Positions 1-9,572 of a stretch of 14,118 nucleotides of DNA are shown piece by piece (position 1 is the stretch's first letter; every line of letters begins with the position of its first letter). The position numbers and the translations under genes were made by a program. Origin of the DNA: Byssochlamys sp. IMV 00236 (taxonomy: Eukaryota; Ascomycota; Eurotiomycetes; Eurotiales; Thermoascaceae); assembly GCA_001931875.2 (NCBI GenBank), contig MSJH02000762.1, positions 1 to 14,118 on the forward strand, in the 5' to 3' direction. The notes under the pieces are model-generated. The model worked only from the letters and a program-made list of their open reading frames with translations, did not search any database and was not told the DNA's origin.

Positions 1-1099
1 ATTTTATCTAAAATTACTATATTTTTTATTTAGCTTAATAAGATTAAGGGATATTCTTATATTTATCCTTACCTTCTTTCTTTTCCTAATATTATTTAAA
101 AGGTAAATTAGTAAATTTTATTGTCTAATATTAATATATAAAATATATATTTTTATTTATAGTCTATTATAAAAAAGTATTAAGTAATTTAATTTACTAT
201 ATTTAATATACTAATAAAAATATAAGTAGCTAATTTAATTTAGGATAAATAATTCTAGTATATTTAGAGAATTGCTTTAATTATTTCCTTAAATAATAAG
301 GAAAAGTATCTTATAATTTAAGATTATAATCTATAAGATTTTAGTTAAAAATAATTATATTAATTTCTTCTTCTAGTATAGAATTATTTCTTAAAATTAA
401 TAAAAAAAAGACCTTAATTTTATTATTATAATATTATATTAATAAAGCTAAATTAAGGTAAAATAAATATCTGTAATTTATAATAAAATAGCTATATTAA
501 ATAGTTTAATTAAGGGATTATCTATTATAAAAAAATAATATTTAACTTAAAAACTATATTTAAATAAAAAAAAATAGCTATAAGAATAATATAATCTTAA
601 TAGTTTAAACTTAAGTTAGAATTTTAGTAAGCTTTATAAGTATATAGAATTTATATATTTTCTATAAAAGTTATAACTTATTAATTATATATAGATTTTA
701 CTATTAATTTATTAAAAAAATAATTTAAAAATTACTTTTTATTAAGAATAATAATAATAAATAAAATCTATTCTTTAGTTTAATAACTTTAGCTTTTATA
801 ATAAATTATATATATTGTTTAATAGTATTCTATTAGCATTATAGTTTATAAATATATATATATATTTTTATAATAATTATTTTAAAGTCTATATTAATAT
901 TTAATAATATCTTAAAAGACTATCTTTATACTTTTAGATTTAATATAATAATATTATATTTAAACTATTTTTTAGCTATAGATTTAAAAGGATATAAATT
1001 TAATAATAATATAAAATAATATAAAATATTAATACCTTTAATACTATAAACTATATAAACTATTTAAACTAAATTATTTAAGAAAAATCTAACTTAAGT
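1..1099. other. Unassigned AT-rich sequence, probably transposon remains
   Basis: No gene is recognised here. The sequence has the same RIP composition as its surroundings, with short (TA)n runs near 850-865. It lies where the RNase H and integrase of the minus-strand Gypsy element B would be expected, downstream of that element's RT palm. I translated the minus strand and found no motif I could tie to RNase H, integrase or a DNA transposase. It may be the eroded remainder of B or a different element joined at the palindromic segment 1100-1248. Confidence 0.4.
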
Positions 1100-1248
1100 T
1101 AGTTTAGCGCCCGGTCTTAGCAAATATTTTAATTTTTTTAGTTTTAAATTAAACTGCTAGAATATAGTTTAGTTTAAGTATAGTTTTTCTATCTTAAACT
1201 AAAACCCGCTATAGGCAGTTTAACTTTCCCTTAAATTAAACTAAACTA
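1100..1248. repeat. Imperfect inverted-repeat (MITE-like) segment
   Basis: Nested complementary arms are visible: tagtttag at 1100-1107 with ctaaacta at 1241-1248; ttaaactgc at 1150-1158 with gcagtttaa near 1215-1223; and an inner hairpin with tttagtttaag at 1168-1178 against cttaaactaaa at 1193-1203, whose loop (tatagtttttctat) can pair further as atag/ctat. The segment keeps unusual GC-rich patches (gcgcccgg near 1107-1114, acccgc near 1204-1209). It sits where the frame of the Gypsy B reverse transcriptase stops being legible. Inference: a small non-autonomous foldback or MITE-type insertion. No target duplication could be assigned. Confidence 0.4.
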
Positions 1249-1606
1249 CCTATATAATTAGTCTAAATAGTATAAATATATTAAATATATTTAAAACAGG
1301 TTATACTATATATTAAGATATTATTAAAGTATATAATATAAAAGATATTAAGATAATTTTATAGAGTATTATTAATAAACTATTAAAATATTACTAATAC
1401 TTCTATTAAGCTAAATAATATTATTAATAATTTAAATAGGCTAAGTTAAATATAAAAGGCAATTAAGTATTTTTATCTCTTCTTAATATAAAGATTATTA
1501 AATATAGAAATAATATTAATCTTTATAAAATACTTTATTTCTTTTAAGTTATTTAAAATCTCCTTAATTAAAGATAAAGAATATTAGTTTTTAATAGTTA
1601 TTATAT
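1249..1606 (-). pseudogene. Ty3/Gypsy element B: RT palm, RIP-degraded
   Basis: Read on the minus strand from 1606 downward, the translation begins [14 protein letters not shown], matching the TIKNRYPLPLI region of Ty3/Gypsy reverse transcriptases. It then reads [17 protein letters not shown] (family FTKLDL..AYNLIRIK), with the first catalytic Asp now Asn (codon at 1515-1517). Further on comes YFNNILIYS for YxDDILIYS at 1317-1331, both Asp now Asn. Stops lie at Gln, Trp or Arg positions. This is the direct continuation of the fragment at 9568-10260: element A was inserted between the DYRALN and TIKN codons. The frame becomes illegible at about 1260, next to the palindromic segment. The family call is certain. 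The downstream extent of element B is not. Confidence 0.85.
1602..1606 (+). repeat. 5-bp target-site duplication, left (tatat)
   Basis: tatat immediately precedes the left LTR of element A and is repeated at 9568-9572 immediately after the right LTR. Collapsing both copies to one restores an uninterrupted Gypsy B RT frame (minus strand gcc tta aat ata ata act att aaa). That is independent support, since AT-rich matches alone would be weak. Confidence 0.85.
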
Positions 1607-1757
1607 TATTATAAAGATAATACCCTTTTTCCTTTAAGTTATATAACTATTAGTTATATAACCTATATTATATAATTACTTACTATACTTAAGTACTAAG
1701 ATTCTTAAGATCTTCTTAGACCTCTAATATAAATTCTCTCTAACTAGACTTATATTA
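1607..1757 (+). repeat. 5' LTR of Gypsy element A
   Basis: 151 bp, alignable without gaps to 9417-9567: 134 of 151 positions are identical and all 17 differences are transitions. It starts tattat and ends atatta, consistent with an ancestral TG...CA after RIP. It contains the palindrome gttatataac twice (1638-1647 and 1653-1662), separated by tatta. No primer-binding site could be assigned just downstream because the tRNA-matching bases are probably mutated. Confidence 0.93.
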
Positions 1758-2239
1758 TTAAATTTATATTCCCTTATTATTTTATCTTTTTTTTTTCCTT
1801 TATAGAATAAGTATTAGAGGGTTTTTTAACTTAGATTAAAATCTATAAGATTCTATAAGTAATTATAGTAAACTATAAGAGTTAATAATTAATTATAGTT
1901 AATAGCAGAGAGCTATTATTACTTTAATAGGTTTTAACTACTAATATTATATTAAATCTTAACTCTTAAAATTATCTAATTATAAGTTCTTATAATAATT
2001 TAGAGAATATAACTAATAATTACTATAAGTTATAATTATAGATAATAAGACTTTATTAAGATAATTTCTCTATTATAATAAGATTTAATAAGATAATAAT
2101 TTAATCTGTTAGTTTTAATAATATAAGCAAAGTTTTTAATATTAAAGGAGATATAGAATCTCTTTAATAAATATAATAAATAAATATAAATATAAATAAT
2201 AATAGAAATAATAACTATAAATATTAATAATAATAAAGA
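1758..2239 (+). other. 5' leader of Gypsy element A
   Basis: This is the untranslated stretch between the left LTR and the first legible gag residues. It is AT-rich, with pyrimidine runs at about 1780-1803 and simple A/T-rich repeats (aaata and aataat runs) at about 2163-2235. No gene, RNA gene or recognisable primer-binding site is seen. Confidence 0.6.
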
Positions 2240-3376
2240 ATATTATTAATAGAAGAAGCGCAGAACTTCTTAATCCTCTTAATAAATAATCTTCTATTAG
2301 TAGTAATAAAAATAGTTAAGCAGCTATAAAAAGGGTAATAGAACTTAATATAATTAGTTAAGTAATTATAAGCCTTATTAATAGTATAACTATAGCTATA
2401 AGTAAAACTTAGTAATTAATATCTCTTATAATAGCTAAATTAGATTTAAAAACTTTAGTAATAATTAAAGAGATTAATATAATAATAGTAGTAAGCTAAA
2501 GCTATTGCTTATTTTAAGTATAATAATAACTATAGTCTAGAAATAATAATAGCTTTATTTATCTATAAACTAAAGCTATAATATTTTAAATTATTTAATA
2601 AAATAGCTAAGAAGCTAAGATATTAAATAATAGAATTTAATAAGTAGTTAGAAAATAAGAGCTTTTATAATATAAAGGAAAGAGTAGTATATTTTTACTT
2701 ATATATAAAGGGTAAAGTAAAGAGATAATTAATAATACTTAAAATTAATAATCTTAATAACTCTACTTTTTCTAATTATACCTTATTTTAATATTAGTTA
2801 CTAGATTACTATAGACCTATAAATACTAATATAATTACTATATAATATATATATAATTTATAATAATAATATAACTAACTATTATAAGATTTTATTAATA
2901 AATTTAAAACTATTATAGCTAATTTAAATTAAAATAATTCTATTCTAAGTAATATCTTTAATAGAAAACTTATGCCTAGAATTATATATAAGGTATATTA
3001 AGATTATTTTAGCTACTTACTAGCCTTATATATAGAATAAAAATATATAATATAATAAGTAGAAATATATATTAATAAGTTAAGATATTATATAGAATAC
3101 TCCCTATATAAATAAAGAAAATATCTAGGTTTAAAATATTTTAAGAATAATAAGAGTTAATTCTTATATAAGAAGTTAACTTAGAAAATATAGTAAAGAG
3201 ATTAAGGCTAAGATTATAAAAAGCTATTATAGCTAATATATAATAATAAGAAATATATACTAATTAATAAGGAATAAAAGAGGCGTTATAATAAGGGTCT
3301 CTATTTAAGATATAGAGAAAAAGGCTATTAAAAAAAGTAATATTTTAAGGCTTTTTAATTACTAATAGAGATAATA
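2240..3376 (+). pseudogene. gag of Gypsy element A, RIP-degraded
   Basis: Gag would form the virus-like particle that packages element RNA. The N-terminal part reads in frame 1 from about 2240 to 2500 (RRSAELLNPLNK..., Ser/Asn-rich), then frame 2 to the end, implying a small indel near 2500. The capsid-like stretch includes FINKFKTIIANL and FNRKLMPRIIYKVY around 2890-3000. A C-terminal zinc knuckle is recognisable by spacing (C-x2-C-x4-H-x4-C) at 3302-3343, but all four ligand codons are now TAT (Tyr), as expected from TGT/TGC to TAT and CAC/CAT to TAT. No start codon survives, so the 5' end is approximate. The length (~380 codons) is ordinary for a fungal Gypsy gag. Confidence 0.8.
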
Positions 3377-3399
3377 TCTATAAAAAACTAAAGGGGAGA

Positions 3400-5700
3400 T
3401 TAAAGATATAGGCTTACTCCTCTTTTAAAGGGTTTAACCTAATTATATTATTAGTATTAAGGCTTAGTATTAAATTATATATTTTATTATTATATATTCC
3501 TATTATTAAATAAGTAAAAGTAACTATTTTAATAGTAGTATTATTATATAGAGATAATATTATAATCTTATTAGCACTTATTAATAGTAGCTTAAATATA
3601 AATTATATTAATACTGTAATAATAAGGTAAATTAAAAAAATTTATTTAATACTTAGTCTAATACTACTGCTAAATATTCTAGATATAAATAATATAATAT
3701 TAGCCGCTTTAATAAAATATTATTTTAAATTATATTATATAATATTAAAAAAAAATATAGATTTATAAGTATTTTAAGCGCTACTAATAATATTTAATAT
3801 AATCTTTAGTTTATTATAGTTAATAGCGGTTAACTCTTATATAAATTAGCGACTTAAATAAATAGCTTAATTAAAATTAAAAAGATAATATCTCTTATTA
3901 AAAAATTATATACTAAAGATAAAAATACTTTAAGATAATAAGGAGATAATATAGGATTAGGAGAATAACGCGAAGGAAGGCTTTTTATTAATATAATACC
4001 TTAGTTTACTATTAGTAGCTATAAATCTAAAGGATAAAAAAGATAAGTATATTATTAAGATTCTTATATAATACGCGGACTTAATATAAGTATTTAATAA
4101 AGAGAAGGCCTAATACCTCCTTCTGCAGAAGCTAAGTATAAATTATAAAATTAATCTAATTAATAAAGCTAAGCTATTTTATAGACTATACTATTACTTA
4201 TTTAAAAGAGAAATAGAAATATTTAATAATTTCCTTAATAAAGGTTTATTATAAGGAATTATTAGACTATTTATAATATTATATATAGTATTATTATTAT
4301 TTATCTTAAAAGAGCTTAAGTTAAAACTTTATATAAATTACTAGCTATTAAATAAATAAATAATTAAAAATAAATATCTAGTATTAATAATAGATAACTT
4401 ATTTATATAACTTAAAGAGGCTAGAATATTTACTTAACTAGACTTAAAATTAGCTTATTACTTAATATAAATTATAAAAGAATATAAATAGAAAACCGCT
4501 TTTAGAATAAGATAAAGACTCTTTAAATAGCTAATAATATTATTTAATTTATATAATATACTGGTAACTTTTTAAATATTTATTAATAGTATACTTAAGA
4601 AGTATATTAATAAATATTATATTATATATCTAGATAATATATTAATTTTTAATATAAATAAGGAAGATTATATATAATATATATAAGTAGTTTTATAAAG
4701 TTTATTAGATAATAGCTTATTCTATAAACTTAAGAAATATAAATTCTTAGTTATTATAATTATATTCTTAGGGTTTATAATTACTCTTTAAAATATATCT
4801 ATAAATCTCTGCAGAATAAATACTATTATATCTTAACTAATACTATTATTACTAATTATATTAATTTAATTCTTAGGTTTTTATAATTTCTACTAATATT
4901 TTATTTAGTATTATAGTAAAATTATCTTACTAATAACTAGACTTATAAAATAAAATATACTATTTATTTAAAATAATAAAGTTAATAAAAGCTTTTAGCT
5001 AGTAAAATTATATTTTATAAAAGTATTATTACTATAATATTTTAATATTAATAAACTCTATATTTTAAAAATAAATACTAGTAGATTTACTAGATTAATA
5101 ATCTTAAGTTAAAATTTTAAGATAATCTATATTATCTAATAATATTTAATAGCGCTAAGTTTTTAAATATAGAAATAAGATAGCTAATATATAAATAAGA
5201 GCTATTTATAATTATTACTGCTTTTAAAGTTTAGTAATATTTTTTAATTAATACTTAAAAACTAGTAATTATTTTAATAAACTATAATAATCTTAAATAT
5301 TTTTTAATAATATATATTTTATTATAGAAGTAAATATAATAGGCTAAGTTCTTATTATAGTTTTACTTTATAATTAAATATAGACTTAATAAAAAGAATC
5401 CTATTAATAGTTTATTATAAAGAAAAAACTATAAGATTTAATTAGACTTAAAGAATACCTTAACTTAACTATTATAAATAAGATAAGTATAAATAAAAAA
5501 TATCTAATATTTTAAAGAAACTATTTTAATAGTACTATTATTATAAAGAGGAAATAACTAATATAAAAAGGGCTACTATTATATAAGAATAATAATAAAA
5601 GAGATTAATATTAAATTCTCTATAAAATATTAAGAATAAACTTTCTAAGATCTCCTTAAGTAAAGCTATATTAAGAATATTAAGGATAAAGTAAAAGATT
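3400..5700 (+). pseudogene. pol of Gypsy element A, 5' part: protease, RT, RNase H
   Basis: All in frame 1. Protease: LALINSS at 3571-3591, from family LALIDSG, so the catalytic DSG is now NSS; the following NYINTVIIR matches retropepsins of fungal Gypsy elements. RT: YADL.QVFNKEKA at about 4072, KGLL at about 4240, IFT-LDLKLAYYLI at about 4427 (FTKLDLRGAYHLI), KTAFRIR at about 4491, then YLDNILIF at 4627-4650, the YLDD box with its second Asp changed to Asn. RNase H: INTSRF at 5071-5088 for family TDASRF, catalytic Asp now Asn. Stop codons fall at Gln, Trp or Arg positions. Gag ends in frame 2, so pol lies in the -1 frame relative to gag, compatible with programmed frameshifting but possibly an indel artefact. 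Confidence 0.9.
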
Positions 5701-7090
5701 AGCTAAATATATACTAAGATAATATAAATATAATATTATATTATAATTATATTAAGATATATATCTTTATAAAAAATCTCTAAGGGCTTATTATTAAAGA
5801 ATTTTATAACTTATTATTTATAAGATATTTTAGTAAAGATATAATAATAGATAGAGTTTATTATTAAATATTTTAGCTAAGTCTTATAATATTAGTAAAT
5901 ATATATATTAAGAATTGCCTAGCTTATTAAAGAATTAAGCTAGCTTATATTACTTATAAGATCTTAATAGCTCTATTAGTATCTAATAAATCTTAAGAAT
6001 ATATTATAATTAACTTTATTATAAGACTTCTAAAAAATAAGAATACCTTAAGATTAAATTACTTAATAATATTAGTATTTATAGATTATTTTAGCTAAAT
6101 AGCTTATTTTATAGCTTATGCCTATAATATAAATAGCTTAATATTTATATACTTTTATATTAATAGTATATTTAAATTATATAGCCTATAAATATTAATT
6201 ATATTAGATAAAGGCTCGCTATTTATATTATTATTTTAAATAATAGTTTTTAAATTATTAGAAATATAGCATTATCTATTAACTATATTTTATCCTTAAA
6301 TAAATAGGGCTATAGAAAGATTAAACTAAATACTAGAGAAATATCTTAGGGTTTTCTTTAATTAGAAGTAAAATAACTAGGCGCGTTTATTTTCTCTAGC
6401 GGAATATATATATAATAATTATTAGGATTTAGTAATAAAATTATTATTATTCTTTATTTATTATAGGCGCTATCTTAAACCTCTTATATTATTAGAGATT
6501 TAAACTAATAAAGATAAGAATATTAAGCTCTTTATAAAAGATATAGAAAGATTTTATAAAGATTTTATAAATTATTTATTATTTTTCTAAAACTTATAAC
6601 TAGAAAAGAACTTTAAGCGCCTTATAAAGTTTATTATTAGAGATAAGGTATTACTAAATATAAAATACCTCTATATAGATTATTTAAGTAAAAAGCTAAA
6701 TAATAAGTAGCAGGAGCTATTTAAGATATTATTAAGAATAAAGCCTTAAGCCTATTAATTAAAACTTCTAGCGATTTATAAGATTTATTTAATCTTCTAT
6801 ATTTTATTACTTTTATTATAGAAGTAAAATAAATAATATAAAGAATTAGAGCCTAAATTACTAATATAAATTATAGATAATATAAGACTTTATATAAAAT
6901 AAGAGATTAAAGATATTTTAAATATAAAAAATAAGAATTATTCTTTAAAATACTTAGTTAAGTAAAAGGGTTATAGTTATTATAATAATACCTAAGAACT
7001 AGCTAAATATATTTAGAATACTTAAAATGCTATTAAATATTACTAAGTATTTATAAGTAAATTAGCCTATACTTTAATAGTAGTTAGGAA
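5700..7090 (+). pseudogene. pol of Gypsy element A, 3' part: integrase and chromodomain
   Basis: Frame 3. An HHCC-type zinc region is suggested at about 5800-5930 (ends KNCLAY-RIKLAYI). Catalytic core: NFIIRLLKNKNT at 6012 with the first Asp changed to Asn (codon 6012-6014), ILVFIDYFS at 6069, LDKGSLF at 6204-6224 with the second Asp intact (6207-6209), and AIERLN with the Glu intact (6315-6317). D2 and E are separated by exactly 35 residues, the classical DD35E spacing. The core ends with RLFSLAEYIYNN at about 6388. C-terminal chromodomain at about 6903-7060: EIKDILNI...KYLVK-KGY.YYNNT-ELAKY, a close match to the family pattern EVEEILDS...YLVKWKGY...NTWEPAEH, with Trp codons now stops. In chromoviruses this domain guides integration to methylated heterochromatin. 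Confidence 0.9.
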
Positions 7091-7261
7091 ATTTTACTAT
7101 AAATACCCTTTTACGCTAAATATATACCCTTAATAAGTATAAAGATAGAGATAGGGTTAAATACTTATTATATTATTTAGGGCTATATATATTAAGCTAA
7201 GTATAAGCGCTGTTTAAAGCTTTAGAATAAAATATATTATATTCTAATTTAGTACTAATTT

Positions 7262-7450
7262 TATATAGTATTTTAATAGATAAAAATAGGCTATTTAGAT
7301 CTATATAGGATAAGCCTAAGTTATAAATAAGCCTTATTTATATAGTATTTTAATAGATAAGAATAGGCTATTTAGGTCTATATAAAACGAGTCTAAGTTA
7401 TAGATAAGCCTTAAGTTATTTAGATTCCTATAAGATAAACTATAAGCTAT
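7262..7450 (+). repeat. 77-bp tandem repeat between chromodomain and third frame
   Basis: Copy one is 7262-7338 and copy two starts at 7339 and runs to about 7413. Over the first 75 positions they align without gaps, and the differences are transitions. A third, partial copy of the core (ttatttagattcctataagataa) follows to about 7450, and looser relatives containing agctatttaaat continue to about 7565. The rest of 7091-7600 holds no recognisable gene. Function unknown. Short tandem repeats near the 3' end of LTR elements are common and vary between copies. Confidence 0.75.
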
Positions 7451-7621
7451 TTAAATCTAAGAGGTTAAAATAGCTATAAATAATATATAAGATATTACCC
7501 TAATAAATAAGCCTAAAGCTATTTAAATTTAGGTAAGATAAGCTTAAGAGCTATTTAAATCCTTAATAAATAATAAATAATAGAATTTAGATTAGTAAGA
7601 CCTCTTAAATAAATCTTATTT

Positions 7622-8890
7622 TATAGAGTTAAAGAATAAAGAACTCTTACTACTTAATATTATAGTAATACTATTATAATCGCAATAGTTATACCTAGAT
7701 TCTTATAGATAGCTATTATAGATAATATAGATATTAAAGATAATTAAGACTTTAAAAGTAATAATACTTTAATTAAAAAGAAAATCTAGTTTTATTTAAT
7801 AGAGAAGTTTTTTAAAAAAATAAGCAGAGTTATAAAATAAGTAATAAATAATATACTTAATAATACTTTAATCTCTAAAGCTTTATTAAGGAGATTTATA
7901 TTGCTAATAATAGCATATATATTAGTAAATAATAGTAATAAATCTAAGGAAATAATTAAAGATACTATATAAAGCGGTTTAAATATAATCTTAAATAGTA
8001 AATAGATACTATAAGTATATTTAATTAAACTAATACCCTTAAAAAAATAGGAGGCTTATTATTATATATAAATTAAATATATTTAAAAAAATTATCTAGT
8101 TAGTATAGAGCATATAAAAGTATAAAAAAAGCAAAGAGATAAAATAATTTAAAAAGAAATACTATATCTCTAAAGCTTAATATATTAGCCTACTATAAGA
8201 TAAGTAGTAATATATTTCTAAAAGTTATAAAAGGAGTATTAAAACTCTATATATACTAATTTATTAATAAATAGAGATAAATTATCTCTTTAGTTAATAT
8301 TGCTAAAAAAATAGATATAATAAATATTATAATTAAACTAGCTTTTATAAATAATAATATAAAGCTTTATAAAGTAATATTATATAATTTAGAGCTTTAG
8401 ATATATATAGTTAGAAGCAGACTCTTTAAGAAGAATAAGAGATAAATTAAATTAAAGAACTTAAGTTTTACTATATTAAATATTAAAATATTAAATATAA
8501 GAAGTTTTACGCAAGCAATATTAAGAAGGCTTAGAATTTCTCTAGCGCAAGATATTTAATAAGTCTAAATAGTTAAAAATATTAATAATTAATAATTATA
8601 AGCTAAAGATATTTAATATAGTATTTAATAAAATAAAGTTATTTAGTAAGCTATTAATATAACTATAAATAATTAATAAGTTAAAATATATTTCTATTAA
8701 GGCGAATTTATAAAGAGCTAAAAAAGCTAAATACTTAAAGAGCTAATAAATAAAAGTTATATATAATATAAATATTAATATATATTACAGATAGCTTTAA
8801 ATAAAGAAATATTAGCTAAAAGTAAGAATAATAAAATAATTATTAAATCTAAAAATAGTTTATATAAAATTATTAATCTAATAATAAATA
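7622..8890 (+). pseudogene. Possible third reading frame of Gypsy element A, unknown product
   Basis: I do not recognise this gene. Frame 2 on the plus strand reads as protein-like sequence for about 420 codons once TAA/TAG are taken as mutated Gln, Trp or Arg codons. Examples are IPRFL at about 7700, FKSNNTLIKKKI at about 7750, ISKALLRRF at about 7875, and LEADSLRRIRDKLN at about 8412-8453. The composition is rich in Lys, Leu, Ile and probable Gln in a pattern that suggests coiled coil or helical structure. No zinc finger, transmembrane stretch or catalytic motif is apparent. It lies downstream of the chromodomain in the same orientation, where env-like or accessory frames occur in some LTR elements. 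Stop codons are frequent, as in any AT-rich frame here, so the call rests on the look of the translation and is tentative. Both ends are approximate. Confidence 0.4.
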
Positions 8891-9401
8891 ATACTATAGA
8901 TAATATAATTAATATTAAGATAAAGTATTAAGTATATATATTTAATTTAACAATTTCTTCCTTAATACTTAGAAGGGTTATTAAACTAGAATATATTTTT
9001 AAATAAGATGCCTTAGCTATAATTAATAATATAATATTCTAATAGTTAAAGATAGAGGTATTTTTCTTTAAGTTATAGCTTTAAGATATTTCTTTAAATA
9101 AGTATTTTATTTTCTAGCGTTTATTTAAAGACTTAATTAAAGATTCCTTTTAGTTAGCTTTTAAAATTTAGTATATTCCTTAAGATTCTCAGTATACCTT
9201 ATTGCATTTTAAAGTATTTATTAGTATTTATTTTCTTAATATTTAGAGTAACTTAAAATTAAAGGCTCTAACCTCTATAGAAAATTATAAGAATTTATTA
9301 TTTAATATAATTACTCTTTATAGAATATTATTTAATATAGAGTATTATTTAATATAGTTTATATTTAAACTTATAAGACTTAGCAGGGATATAAGTCCTT
9401 T
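8891..9401 (+). other. 3' untranslated region of Gypsy element A
   Basis: No gene is recognised between the possible third frame and the polypurine tract. The stretch holds a 15-bp motif tattatttaatata[a/g] three times (9296-9310, 9326-9340, 9343-9357). Otherwise it is RIP-type AT-rich sequence. Confidence 0.5.
9296..9357 (+). repeat. Three copies of a 15-bp AT motif
   Basis: tattatttaatata[a/g] occurs at 9296-9310, 9326-9340 and 9343-9357, just upstream of the polypurine tract. The last two copies are spaced 17 bp apart. Given the composition this may be partly chance. Confidence 0.45.
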
Positions 9402-9412
9402 AAAAAAGGGGG
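9402..9412 (+). promoter_or_regulatory. Polypurine tract of Gypsy element A
   Basis: aaaaaaggggg followed by taaa directly abuts the 3' LTR at 9417. It is the RNase H-resistant primer for plus-strand DNA synthesis in LTR elements. An unbroken run of five G stands out here. It contains no CpA or TpG, so RIP had no substrate in it. Confidence 0.9.
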
Positions 9413-9416
9413 TAAA

Positions 9417-9567
9417 TATTATAGAGATAATATTCTTTTCTCTTTAGGTTATATAACTATTAGTTATATAACCTATATTATATAACTACCTATTATACTT
9501 AAATACTAAAATTCTTAAGATTCTCTTAGACCTTTAATGCGAATTCTCTCTAACTAGACTTATATTA
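9417..9567 (+). repeat. 3' LTR of Gypsy element A
   Basis: 151 bp, the partner of 1607-1757, with 17 differences, all transitions and no gaps. The palindrome pair gttatataac is conserved at 9448-9457 and 9463-9472. It keeps one TpG (aatgcgaat near 9537-9545) where the left LTR has aatataaat, showing which copy carries the less mutated state at that site. Confidence 0.93.
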
Positions 9568-9572
9568 TATAT
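9568..9572 (+). repeat. 5-bp target-site duplication, right (tatat)
   Basis: Identical to 1602-1606 and placed directly after the 3' LTR. It is followed by the interrupted Gypsy B frame. Confidence 0.85.

Larger units (their letters stand above)
1607..9567 (+). mobile_element. Ty3/Gypsy chromovirus-type LTR retrotransposon A, complete but dead
   Basis: The element is 7,961 bp with 151-bp direct LTRs, a 5-bp target duplication and a polypurine tract (aaaaaaggggg) next to the 3' LTR. Coding order is gag, protease, RT, RNase H, integrase, chromodomain. RT before integrase places it in Ty3/Gypsy, and the chromodomain after integrase places it among chromoviruses. Every coding segment is RIP-damaged. 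Legible frames shift (gag mostly frame 2, protease-RT-RNase H frame 1, integrase-chromodomain frame 3), so a few indels have also accumulated unless the gag/pol step is original. Unusual: about 2.3 kb between the chromodomain and the 3' LTR, holding a 77-bp tandem repeat and a possible third reading frame. The element lies inside the RT of Gypsy element B. Confidence 0.93.

Noticed and set aside
1..1099. Pogo/Fot1-like transposase on the minus strand
   Set aside because: I looked for the HTH and DDE motifs next to the palindromic segment but found none that could be defended.
1758..1775. Primer-binding site after the 5' LTR
   Set aside because: No convincing complement to a tRNA 3' end is visible. 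RIP would have altered it, so no call was made.
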